Notes under the pieces: generated by a model
What the model was told of the DNA's origin: nothing
The model's database searches: none
The model's input: only the letters and a program-made list of their open reading frames with translations
Program-made: the position numbers and the translations under genes
Part shown: positions 47,081-59,000 of the stretch, in pieces
Position numbering within the stretch: the first letter of the stretch is position 1
Layout of the letters: each line of letters starts with the position of its first letter
Source: Branchiostoma lanceolatum
Lineage: Eukaryota; Chordata; Leptocardii; Amphioxiformes; Branchiostomatidae
DNA length: 64,000 nt
Reading direction: 5' to 3'
Assembly (NCBI RefSeq): GCF_035083965.1
Contig: NC_089725.1
Span: 27,971,925-28,035,924, forward strand

Positions 47081-47136
47081 CAACTTATCAGTACTTATCA
47101 GTACTTATCAGTACTTATCAACTTATCAGTACTTAT
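47081..47136. repeat. 10-bp tandem repeat (TACTTATCAG)
   Basis: About five copies of a 10-bp unit, with one shortened copy (ACTTATCA). A simple replication-slippage array. Confidence 0.85.
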
Positions 47137-47161
47137 CCGCCTATCTCTCAGTGTATATGCC

Positions 47162-47279
47162 TATGGTGTCATAACGCCTGGCCATGTGATATAACCACCT
47201 CATAAAACCACCTCGTTCGCTTCGCTCACTCGATGGTTTTACTCGGTTATAGCACATGACCAGGCGTTATGACACCATA
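47162..47279. mobile_element. 118-bp foldback element
   Basis: The ends TATGGTGTCATAACGCCTGG and its complement are nearly perfect. The inner arms GATATAACC and GGTTATAGC flank a palindrome-like core TCGTTCGCTTCGCTCACTCG. Confidence 0.8.
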
Positions 47280-47355
47280 TCACACCTCAGAGTTGGTCAT
47301 TAACCCTTAATTCTATTTCCAAAAAATGCGACAATCATGGCTGAATTGATTGCAG

Positions 47356-48012
47356 TTATATCAGCTTCTCCAATCGGAAGCCTGCTGGCCCCGTCTCGGT
47401 GATAGCGAATCCACTTCTTTGGTACAGACGCACAGCTTCCAGTTGAACTTTAGAAGTGAGGAGGAACATCTTCTTGACGCCGTCAGATCTGCAGAACTCT
47501 TCGAAGCGTTTCATCAGGCGGGTGGCCACGCCTCTGCGTCGGTACTCGGGCAGGACGCTCATCCGTTTCAGCTCGGCCTCGGTGTCGGACGCCCTGTCCA
47601 CAGCTACGGTCCCGATGACCCTCCCGTCGCAAACCGCCACCCAGAACTTGCTACCGGCTTTAGCGTTGTACCAGGTATACAGATGCTCAAGCTCCATTCG
47701 CTGTGACTGTTTGTATTGCCAGAACATGACGTTGACGAGTCCCCAAGAGGCAGGGAGACTCGAGGCGGCCGTCAAAACGACAGACACGAGCACAGAATTC
47801 GAGACTGCGTAGAAGATTGCCGCTAGAAAGCCCCACACGACATAAATCTGCCATAAAAATGGCCTCAATTGGATCGCAGTGAGTAGGATCTTCAAGGCGG
47901 TGCGGACCGTCACTATCTGTCGGTAGAGTCCAGACACGACGATGTCGCGTGCTTCACTCGCTTCCTCCTGGCGAAGCTCCCTTATGGTGACATTCTTGGC
48001 GTCAGGTTCCAT
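47356..48012 (-). CDS. NAT8-like N-acetyltransferase 2 (GNAT, membrane-bound)
   Basis: A 218-aa paralogue of the gene at 44668, same strand, tandem duplicate. I chose ATG 48012 (MEPDAKNVTIREL) over the longer open frame to 48111. It aligns with METDPNNVTIRKL of the paralogue, and an acceptor-like CAGTGAGCAG before ATCTTAAGAC lies upstream within the longer frame. It keeps the membrane hairpin (about 30-95) and the GNAT core with LPEYRRRGVATRLMKRFEEF. Relative to copy 1 it lacks a few residues between WYNAK and KFWVAV. Three separate differences in the acetyl-CoA loop region are conservative, so it looks functional. Confidence 0.85.
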   Translation of the reverse strand: MEPDAKNVTIRELRQEEASEARDIVVSGLYRQIVTVRTALKILLTAIQLRPFLWQIYVVWGFLAAIFYAVSNSVLVSVVLTAASSLPASWGLVNVMFWQYKQSQRMELEHLYTWYNAKAGSKFWVAVCDGRVIGTVAVDRASDTEAELKRMSVLPEYRRRGVATRLMKRFEEFCRSDGVKKMFLLTSKVQLEAVRLYQRSGFAITETGPAGFRLEKLI

Positions 48013-50495
48013 GTCGGCGGCTTTGATCGATTGAACAGCGCAACCAGTCCCAAGACCTTCTCCTGTCAGTCTTAAGATCTGCTCACTGTGGGAACGGGAA
48101 AACTTTATCATTGCAATGATGATAACATGACTACATGAGTATAACCAAGAATTTCTTGAAGGGATAATAAATGCAGTAGGACAAACGGCACTACGTTCTA
48201 TTTTCTTTGCGTCTAGTTAAGAAAATTATTTGGAACGAATATACATACAAAGTATATAAATGCTGTGAGTGTGTTCTGCGATATGTCAACAGTGCATTTC
48301 AGTAACAATAGAACTCAGTACATCTCAGCAAACGAAATGTTGATGCCGTATGGATGGTGCACATGTTTACGTTTCACATCATGCTGTCGACATGACCTTG
48401 ACCTCCAACGTCACATGGCCAAGCAACATCCTACTATTGGCGAAGGTATGAGGTTGTGAAACTCTAGTTAACAATGTTTTGGTACCAGGCTACCCCCAGC
48501 GGTAGAAGGACGGGTCGACGTGCTGCGTCGGTGTCCGTAGACGATGACGGTGTCCGTCCGTACTACTAGTCTCTACCAGACTGACCACCAGTATAGAGTA
48601 AACCTGCGGGAACATTTCGCCCGGCTTATATGCTTAACGTTATATGTTTGTGTCATTCTTGCCTTGTTTGAGCCTGTGAGCTTTCGGGTAATTTTTCTCA
48701 TGAAGAAAGATTGGGGCCACGCCTTGGGAAGGTGTTGTTCCGGAAGACTATGTGTCGCTATGTTAGGGAGGCACGTTTATTTCAGTAAATGCTTTACTTA
48801 TGCTTGGGTCCCAGTTGGAAAAAGGGGCCCCGCCGGGTAGTTCACGGGCTGTTCTTTTTGCACCGAGGCTCGGGCGTGATCCCTACGGGCACCGGCGCAT
48901 TTCTAACCTAAGCATTAGCCGATTTGCAAGTTGAGAACCTGTCTCTATGTTTCTTATCATCGTGCTTCTCTGGCTAGCATATACGATTTTCGCGCCCCGT
49001 GTAGATGATCACACGTGAACGCTATTTCTGGCCGGGAATGACAATGGATGTCCGAGGCGCGTAACTGCAGAAAAAGCATGCGTCCTCTGCCAAGCCAGAC
49101 AGCAGCCTGTGCCACTGAGCTCATGCTCATGATTATGATTTCCATACCGGGGTCCGGCCAGGCTATCATAGTGTGGGAGCTAAAAAATAAAAGTGTAAGA
49201 AGCAAAGACAAATTATGTTCATGACTAATTTCTTTACGTTTTGCGCCTTTAAGTGTCTTTCATTATCATACGTTTCATTCCAGCAAACTGCCTTGCTGGG
49301 CCCCGGTTTGGAAATGTGACCCTAGCATGAGCTCATCATTTGATCACATCACGGCATATCGCCCCTTTGAAACTGTAGCCATAGACATATACCACACACA
49401 GTCATTCCTCGGGCTACGAGTATATCCCGTTGGACATGCAATTAAGCTTAATTCGGAATTTAGTGTAAATACACAATGTTTCGCCTGACCTATGTATCTA
49501 TTCATACTAATCAGGTATACAAGCATTTGAGGTTGGAATTATGTAAGGGCGGGGGGGGGGGGGACGCTAGTCATTGTTCATTATAGACGTGTTTTGTATC
49601 ACGTCATGAAGTTCATCTCTTACACTTTACCAAGGGCAGTCAGTTCACAATAAACAAAACATGCATTGATAATTTTAATCAACACAACGAGAAGACTTAC
49701 GGAATATTCGGCCGTGTCCGGCGGTCTCAGTCCTCAAGAATTTGACCCACTTTCCTGACGCGCACTGTGTGAAATACGACGAGTCATTCTCTTGTGTTGG
49801 ATAAAAGTAAACTTTAAGTAGACCCTATGTATCGTACCAGCATAAATGAGCTTTACTTCTATGATACATATATCATGACGGTGTTGCCTACCTGTATATT
49901 GTCGAATTGACCGGTGAGTTTGATCACTGTCTGTTGAATCACCAGCATGTGAACCGGTTTCAAGCCAAACAATTGCCCGGACTCTGCTTGGGGGTTTCAA
50001 GTATACCTGAGAGGAGCGGACAAGTACGTCACCCCTGTGGGCGTGGTTGTTTTCAAGCAGACGTCTGAGCGGATTTTGGCAGGAGGGTTCGCGTTGTGGA
50101 GGCTAACCCTGGCCCTAACCCTACCCTTACCCGTAACACTACCCTAGATCTTAGAACTAGTAGTGTAAGTGATATGTTAAACTCGACATGATGTATTCAT
50201 ATACTTGTACTTAGGTTAATCATTTTATACACCATTGTTTGTTGTTTGCATTTATAGTTGTAGAGGACCTTACGAAAGTCGCTGTACTTTTGTCGTGTCA
50301 ATAAAGACTTCTATATATATCGTAATTCCGCGCAGGCGCAGTACCTCATCTGGCAATTATTTTGCAAGGCAATCATTTGTCTCTTACTAAAGCAAGAATC
50401 CACTGCACAGGATAAAGACTAAAAAAAATGGTGCCCTTTGACATTGTTGAACTGTGACACACACTCGTATATTATCCGAATGCATAGCCCTGCGT
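48013..50495. other. upstream of NAT8-like 2, intergenic
   Basis: 5' UTR of the acetyltransferase, then sequence with no recognised gene. It includes a G homopolymer near 49545-49562, a short run of CCCTAACCCTACCC-like units at 50102-50143 that is too irregular to call telomeric, and a possible retroposon 3' end with AATAAAG near 50300. Confidence 0.4.
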
Positions 50496-50690
50496 ATGAA
50501 AATGATTCTTCCAAATTTGATATCACATGATCAGACAGGTTTTCTACAAGGTAGGTGCTTTAGTGATAATATACGTCGGATTTTAGAAATTATTGAATAG
50601 TATGATCGCAATTACTTACCTGGTTTAATCTTTGTTGCAGATTTTGAAAAGGCATTTGTCACCATTAAACTTGACTTCAAGGCATCATTT
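50496..50690 (+). mobile_element. LINE reverse-transcriptase fragment (RT core)
   Basis: The frame reads LPNLISHDQTGFLQGRCFSD, continues NIRRILEIIE, then after one in-frame stop YDRNYLPGLIFVADFEKAF. The QTGF-x-GR block and the DFEKAF motif A match L1-clade non-LTR reverse transcriptases. The Asp after DFEKAF is replaced by Val and only about 65 codons remain, so it is a dead fragment. Confidence 0.75.
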
Positions 50691-50915
50691 GGCAAGACAA
50701 TTATTTTGGCACTGTAGCTCTTTTAATCAAGCTATCTACACGCTAAAATACTTTTAGACTCCATTTAGACCCGTTCAATCACAACACTTTCGAAATTTGG
50801 AGGCATTATGTAACGTTAAATCTTTTGTTTTAAAGCTAGCTGTTTGGTAAGCGTTTACAGGTTATCGAAATGTGTTGTTATGTAGTCGTCTTCTTCTTTC
50901 GCAGTGTGTGTATAA

Positions 50916-51558
50916 ATATGTCACAGTAGAGATGGCGATTCAGGACAATCCTAGGACAGATCGCGATCGCCGTTTGTCCTAGGACAGACTGCGATCGCGA
51001 TCTTCCCTAGGACAATCACCGATTCTACTAGTAGAGATTGCGATCGCATTCTGTCCTAGGACAAACGGCGATCCAAACTTAATGGTGCTAAGATATTAAG
51101 GAAACAGCAATATTTTTTTATAAACCATGATTTTATTTAGTATTTGCAAACTCTGATCAAAGCTCAATTGATGCTAAGATAAAGGAAACAGCAATATACA
51201 GCAAAAATGTTTGATCACCCTCTAATTTTTATTGTTTTCCAAAGTTGTGAAATCATTCAGTATATGTCTGTGAAATGATGTAGGTGTGAAACTGTAGTAT
51301 CTTGAAACTGAGATGGTTATTTTGACACCTGTGTTCTCCTAAGGTTGTGAATTCAATAGGTGTGAAACTGTGAGTATTATCTTGACGCCTCAAAATGTGC
51401 ATACCGAAATGTGCGATCGCAATCTCTACTAGTAGAATCGTCGATTGTCCATCCTAGTACAGACCGCGATCGCAGTCTGCCCTAGGACAAATGGCGATCG
51501 CGATCTGTCCTAGGACAATCGCCGATTGTCCTGAATCACCATCTCTACTGTGACATAT
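50916..51558. mobile_element. foldback element with GCGATCGC palindrome arms
   Basis: The outer ends ATATGTCACAGTAGAGATGG and its complement enclose arms of about 150 bp made of alternating GCGATCGC-type and TCCTAGGA palindromes. The arms also carry TCTACTAGTAGA. The central 340 bp holds two pairs of direct repeats (GCTAAGATA-AAGGAAACAGC and GGTGTGAAACTGT). No coding capacity. Confidence 0.8.
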
Positions 51559-52295
51559 ACATGAGCCAGGTGCCTGAAATTAAAGACTGAATAATTGATA
51601 AGATATCCTTGTGAAATAAAGCCATACAATACAAACATATCTTATGATATTGCACCTTTTAATTGGAAGTATATGTCAACGGGTACAAACGACAAACCGG
51701 CAGTAAACAAAACAAAACAAAACTCCACATCTGCCATACCAACTCAATGATACTTTCGACACTGATGAAACCTTATACTACTTTTCCACCGTTGGTCCAA
51801 TATGCTACTGTGTATCAATATGTTCTGTAAAAACACACTTCGTCCACTGTACATGTGTCTCTCGTAAACTAACGCGTAACAAGGTATCAGGCTCCACAGC
51901 ATAACAATCTTAGACATGTCTAGATAATCGACCAACTTTTAAGTTGTTAAAAACAAAATGAACGTTACGTATACAACAGAGATGAACGTTAAGAGAAAAT
52001 GCACACACATGAATCGCCTCTTCCGTTGTGCCGATATATGTGCATATAATGGTAGCATCTAGCAAGCAGACTATGCTTTTGTCACGAAAACCTCACCATA
52101 GAATAGAAACACATATATATACATTCTTCACAAAATGACAATTAAGTTCCATAGACCGTGTGCAGCAAACTATTAACATGTTTAACAATTATGGAATGAC
52201 ACAGCATCCACAATGTATTCTATCAGTCACTCACGATAGTTTTACCATCATGCCTCTGAAACATAACTTCACACTAAAACACTCTGACCACAAGC
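51559..52295. other. 3' UTR/flank of the EGF-sushi-VWA gene
   Basis: AT-rich, no repeat or frame recognised. It probably contains the 3' UTR of the minus-strand gene ending at 52296. Confidence 0.5.
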
Positions 52296-53046
52296 TCAAC
52301 ACCAGAGTTTGGATTTTAGACTGTTGACAATGTTTGTCAAAGTTGAAAATGTAGCCTCAAAAACGTGGTCATTGACCGGCCTACTGGCCATGTTGTCAAG
52401 TGTCAGGCGATTGATACTAGCAACTCCAATGCAAATGATGGTGACGCCACTGTTCCGTATTGCTTCAGACTGGGGAATAACAGTACTGGATGAACTGTCC
52501 CTACCATCCGTTAATATGATCCCTATCTTCCTCGCCCCTACCCGCCCAAGCCGCGAGAACTGATCATTAAGAGCTCCCATGGCGGCAACGGGAGACCAGG
52601 CTGGTACACTAGTGAGACCACCTGACGTAATACTATGAATTGCAGTGATCAGTTGAGCCTTACTGTACATGTTATTAAGAGGAATGTTAACATTCGCACT
52701 TCTACCGATAAACTTCACAAAACCAATCCTGGCCTGATTTGCACCGGAGCCAATAGAGCCAATACTGTTGATCTCCAGCTCTATAAACCGTGAAACTGTG
52801 CTTAGGTGACCAGACACACTACCGGAAACATCCACGGCAAAGATGATGTCAGCGGCGCTGTTGCATGCTAAGCATAAAGGAACATAGATTTTCGTTATCA
52901 AAAGACGTCGAATTCTTTGTACATTTTATTTTTAGACATGCCTACAGAATTCTTTCTTCATGAGACATTTTCTAAAAACTTTGCCTAAGAATGTCACAAA
53001 ATTATCTTACTGCAGATTATAACCTATATACTTTGTATACAATTAT

Positions 53047-53079
<33 letters not shown>

Positions 53080-56000
53080 AACACATACATACATACATAC
53101 ATACATACATACATACATACATACATACATACAATGGCCTATCAATGACATCACAATGCCAAGTAACAGCAGCAGTGTAATGATTTCAGCAGATGATTAT
53201 ACTACCAGTAAGAATCACAATGCTCACAAGAAACGAACGAGGTACATGTAAATTACTCAAATCATTACAATAGCACATGTACAGACCAAGGACAGACTAA
53301 GTTCGCAGGATGTTTACCTTGACATGTAGCAGTACTACCACTCCACAGTCCAGAGGCGTTACACACACGCTCCGATGTTCCCGCCGGCAGGTACCCGTTG
53401 TTGCAGGTCACGACGCAACTAGAATCTTCGTTGTTTGCGTCTGAGCAGGAAACTATGCCATTCGCGGGAGGAGACAAGGCAGCGCAGACTGCTCTTGCTG
53501 TAGGGTCAAGGGATCAACACAATTAATCTACATCTCCAACTTTTCAACTGAAATGTCTGTCATTCTTTTGCATGAAAAACATATTGCTTTAAATTCATCA
53601 AAGATTTTTCCCAAAGAAATCAACAAAACGTTACAACTCCTCATAGACATAATGTATCTGCCCCAAAGTCCCCTGCCACCAAGCCTGCCTATGTGCTCAG
53701 GCCAGGCCACCAAGCATCGATCCCAAATAGCGTTTCTTTCACGTCGGTCCTCCCAATTAATGGGCTTGACTGGTCCGACCTACCTCGACAGACAGGGGCA
53801 GATGAACTCCACGCTCCGTTATACTGGCAGACCAATGTCGGGACTCCATCCAGTTTAAGCCCGCTGCTGCAGGTGACGGTGCATCGCGAACCCGAAAGGT
53901 TGGAGTTTGAGCAGAAAACCGTTCCATTCGTCACTGACAGGCTTGGGCAAACCACTGCAATAGAAAAAAAAGCAATCTACATTTCACCGAAAGTAAAAAG
54001 CTAGAACAATTACAATCACTGGAGGTCACTTGATTCTTCTTGTGCACAGAGGCTGATGTTTACCAAGAACACTAATAAAGAGATCAATGTGTATAAGACT
54101 GTCAACATTTATCATCATCTGTTCAGATGGCTATTTTGCGAAAACGGAACAACTGACATGGTTCCGCCTCATCATTACCTGTTTCACAGCGGGTCCCGCC
54201 GAACCCAGGCCTGCACACACACGTGTAACTGTTGATGCCGTCTGAGCAGGTCCCGCCATTGCGGCATGGATTGCTGGCACATTCATTGATGTCTGTCATG
54301 GAACGATAAAGAAAAAAATTCATGACCGGAAATAAAGAAAAGTAATTGAACATACAAAAAACAACACAGTCATCAACTCAAGATGTTCCTCGCCCTCAAG
54401 AGGTTTTCGTGCGCCGGATACGAATAAGATGGAATGAATGAATGAATGAATGAATGAATCTCGACTTTAAAAAAAATGTTTCAATACTATGGCTTACCAG
54501 TTTCACAATGTGTCCCGGTGAATCCAGGTCTGCACCAACACGTGTACCTGTTGACACCATCATAGCAGGTCCCATTATTCAGGCATGGACTGCTGGCACA
54601 TTCATCAATGTCTGTTGGGGTCATCACAGTGACAAAGGTTGTAATTGTTAGACAAATCAAAACAAATCGATAAAGTTGATTCGAATAAACTTGGTCTCAC
54701 CTTCTTCAAAGTATCACTTGCACCGTACGTATTAACAATTTTTAAAACATCAATGTAGCATCACCAAGGAGGGAATGCACATATATGTTTATTGTCTGAA
54801 TGGAGCTGTCCACCTTACTTGTTTCACAGTGGGTCCCGGTGAACCCAGGCCTGCACACACACGTGTAACTGTTGACTCCATCCGAACAGGTTCCTCCATT
54901 ACGGCATGGACTGCTGGCACATTCACTGATGTCTGTGGGGTAAGGATATTTAAACGTATCTATCTCTGTACTGTCTTTATCATAGATAACAAATACACCT
55001 AGGAATGAATGTTCAAATACGAGGAATGTTAGCATCAGAAATTCAGAATGAAAGGTTTCACCTTACCAGTCTCACAGCGTGTCCCGGTGAACCCAGGTCT
55101 GCACACACACGTGTAACTGTTGACTCCATCTGAGCAGGTCCCATTATTTAGACAGGGATTGCTGGCACATTCATCAATCTCTGTTGAAGGCATGACAGTT
55201 AGGGTATTTGGAACTGTTGATCTCGCTAGCGTCTTCATCATGGATAATTTATAGCCAAGAAGGAATGGCCAAATATGTTTATCAAGCTAAAGACGTTTTC
55301 ACCTATTTCACAGTGAATACACACCCATTATCCCTCATTTTAGTCTACTCCAAATTACGTCGACACGTACACGTATTCATTTGTTTATTTCTCTAAAACT
55401 AGCGTTGTTGAATTCATGGAGCCTTTACGCTGAATTGTCAGGTGTGTTTACATATCGACACACAACATTATGACGGAACACATCATATAAAAAAAATCAT
55501 AAAGGTTTAAGTTCATAAGCGCATTCTCCTATAGCATAGCCTTCCCGCGCAACTGTATACCTCCCCCGAACCCGATGGAGGTATACGCGGGTTCGGCTCT
55601 GCTATAGGAGAATGCATTGGCGAGTCTGTGACTGACGGTTGGAGCGCTCACACAGGCGGAACAAAAGCGCTCAGCAAGGACGAATCTCAGGCTAATAATG
55701 AATGAACCGGCTACACCAATTAAACTTCAACAAGAGAAGTACATGTGTATGAAAAGATGTTCTGGAGTTTGGACATTTGTTCTTACCTGGATTGCAGGAG
55801 GGAAGTCCGCTCCAGTCTCCTGATCCGGTGCACTGGAAACTGTCTGCTCCAGCCGGCTCATAACCAAATTGGCACGTGAGCTGACATGTTTCCTGGTATG
55901 TTGATCCTGAGCAGTTCAGCAGCCCATGGTCGGGAGCCTAGGAACAGAAAAAACCTTTATACGATACGTACATACGACCAAAGTGCTGAAACCAAATAAA

Positions 56001-59000
56001 GAACAAACAAGATAATTTCACAAAACGTCGAATATACTAGATAAGTGTCTGTTTCGTCGTCGCCACATACCTGCAGAGGTCCATGATCCTTGTCACAGTC
56101 TGTCTTTCTGCAGAATGGCTTCCTCGAAGCGTCAAAAGACTCTGTAGGTACATGGATATTTCTATTGATTTTCCGATGCAATTAAGCTAGGATACTGACG
56201 ACTAATGGATGGACAACAATGACGGGAAAGCTCATACACATAACTGCCACTTTTAAGGATAGACGCACTTTCTTAAGCTTTCAGAACACAATGAACATCA
56301 TCGGTGTGTGCACCAACAAAGAAATTCTAACATGTTTCTTACCTAGCTTTGCCATCTCCGTGGTGAGATTCATGTTGAGCATCCAGTCAGCGGTGTCGTG
56401 GCCACCGGGCAGTCCTTTCAGTCCGTCTCGGAGTGCGCCGTCCTGGGCGAAGGTACCGTTAACCGAGGCCGCCCGAAGGATGTCTTTTAGGAGATGCAGC
56501 GGCTGATCTCCCGTCACACCGATTCGAGAAAGGATCGCCGCTACCTCATCGGAGTCGGTGTTGTTCGGGATGCCCAGGCTTGTCGTGAGGCTGTCTGCTG
56601 TTGCGTTGGTCGCTCTACCGATACCGAGGAACGCAGACAGCACAGTCGGGTGGATGGGCGCGAAGTTCCCGCTGTTGCAGAAGACCAACCCGGCATCATC
56701 TTGGCGGAAGCCCCACGGGCAGCTCAGCCGGCAGATCCGTACGGTATGGTGGATGAAGGTGACGTTGTCACAGTTAAAGGTGCCGCCACTCTGGTAGTCC
56801 AGTGGGACGTTTTCGCACACTGTACATACCGATAAATCAATCAATTAATCGACTAACCAACCATAAAACCCTAAAGGTCCTGATTAGAAGACGTTGCAGC
56901 TTAGCCTAAGGCTGAATTCTGCCTACTTGTACAAGGCATTGGGTTTGCAATGAAATAATAACAAAACTGACCGTGGACTTAAGTGCAGATGCCAAGTTCG
57001 ATGTTGTGGATAAGCTTTGCAATTGTAGATAAAAGACATGTAAACTTCCGCGTAAAAAAAACAAAACAACTGTAGCGACTGAGGTGAAAAGGCATCTTAC
57101 ATTCGCTGACTGTCTCCATGCAGTTCTGTCCTTCAGCACAGACGGGTGACTCCTTCCCTGTGGGGAACGGTGTTTTAACTTGTTACCAAGTAAACAATGG
57201 GGCTTGACAATAAGTTGAAGCATAGATAACTGAACAATGATAAGGGCACATACTGACACGAAATTATCTCAAAGAACGACTCAGTTGTCAGACCGAAAGT
57301 CTTGATTACAATTTATTTGTCAAAACCGAACTAAGGTCGTATTTACCGAGAAGCACCCCAAGGACACAGCCCAGGGCAGCTGCCACCAGTGCCGCTACCA
57401 GGAGAGCCAGCAACAACAGCTTTCTCTTCTTCCCGCTGGCCTTCCCCGCCGAACTCATAATGACCACGTCATCAGCGTCCTCGTGCCGGATGGAAACAGC
57501 GCTCGATGCCCTGGGAGGCGGATGCACCGTTGGCTGTTCCTAGAGAAAATAATGTCTGGATTACAGTGGATGTGACGCGTACCGTGGATTAAAGACGTGC
57601 CGATCTCTTAAACGTAAAGACAAGGCAGCTAGGTATAAAACAGAGGGTTGCAAGATCTACCTTTGGTCGCCATAGCTAGCCAGGCATTCACCAACAAGTT
57701 AGTGTGTTTGTTTGTTTGTTTGTTTGTTTGTTTGTTTGTTTGTTTGTCTAAAAGTTAGGTCAACCAGTACCTTGACAGGCGGATTCTCAGGATCGTCTTC
57801 GGGATCCTCATGGCCATCGTCGCTTGGCTGACTTCGCTCATCATCAAAAATGCTGGAAAGCAATAAACTAATGAATTCATACATTTACAGGAGAACAAAG
57901 AAAGACAAATTAAGATGTGCATGCACACTTTTGTATCGTAAGCAAACTGAGGAGACTTACGAAAGTTCTGAAGTCGTGCGGATCTCGTTGGACTCCGGCA
58001 CATTTAGTTCCAGAGATGACGTGTCCGACTCCTGCTCTCCCGCTGTGTCTGTCTCTGGCTCAGGCGAGGAGGAAGTGCTGCCGAGCCCGCTCTCACTGCC
58101 GCTGTCTGTTTCGGGTACTCCGACCGAAAAGCTGTCATCCTCCTCTTTCTGCAACTCGTCACTCGGTTCCTAAATTTGATTAGCCACACAGACAGACAAA
58201 CAGACAAACAAAATCAATACAAATCTATATATGAACAGGTTAGAGTTAGGCCAAGGGGTTTATACAGTAAACCGCACTTTATGTGCTGTATTTGCTTTGT
58301 ACGGACGGCTGCTTCACACATGAAAAAGGTGCTATTCTGGGCGGTCGATTGTCAACAGAAAATAAATGGGATTTCGATGTTACTTAGGTACAATGTACCG
58401 TGTCTGGATTGGACTACAAGCAACTTTCATTGAGGGCCTGACGCCACTTTTTACGTATTACCTGTGACGCCATTCCTATGAATAGGCTAAACACCTTTTT
58501 AACACAGAAACGTTCTCAGCCTAATTGTGTCCGGAATCAACTTTCCATGTATTTGGCGATGACACTGGACACACGTGTTAGATATTTAGTATCAAGGTGG
58601 TTACATTGGGTGTCATTTCATTGAAAGGGCAATAAAGCAAGTGCGAAATAAGTTGCACATACGTTAAGCTCAAACCACTTTGTTTTTGGTTTCTGGTATT
58701 TGATGAATAGATAAATGACCATGAATGATACACATGCTGGGGAAGATGTCTATCTTACCTCTTCTGTCTTCAAAACGTCCCGCCAGGCATTGGCAGCGAG
58801 AGCGATGTGGACGGGCTGCAGTAGAGATGAGAAATGATACTTTTTAACACCATGTAGTTTTTCTGTTGAAAATTATGTAACGTTACTAGTACTTGTTAGT
58901 TTATGTTAAAAGAACAAAAAGTATTTTGCTTTTGAATTCGAACCATGTAGATCTAGAAGCGGAGGTGAGGGATGATAATATAGAACTGAGGAATTGACCG

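Larger units (their letters stand above)
46371..47355. other. intergenic between NAT8-like genes
   Basis: No gene seen. It contains a (TACTTATCAG)n run at 47081-47136, a foldback at 47162-47279, and the 3' flank of NAT8-like 2. Confidence 0.45.

Noticed and set aside
48013-48111. 33-residue N-terminal extension of NAT8-like 2
   Set aside because: It overlaps a likely 5' UTR splice acceptor and has no counterpart in the paralogue.
50102-50143. Interstitial telomeric repeat
   Set aside because: The CCCTAA-like units are irregular and few, so chance or low complexity is as likely.
56494-56835. 113-codon plus-strand ORF
   Set aside because: Antisense to exon 8 of the EGF-sushi-VWA gene, whose exon has matching splice phases and glycosylation motifs.
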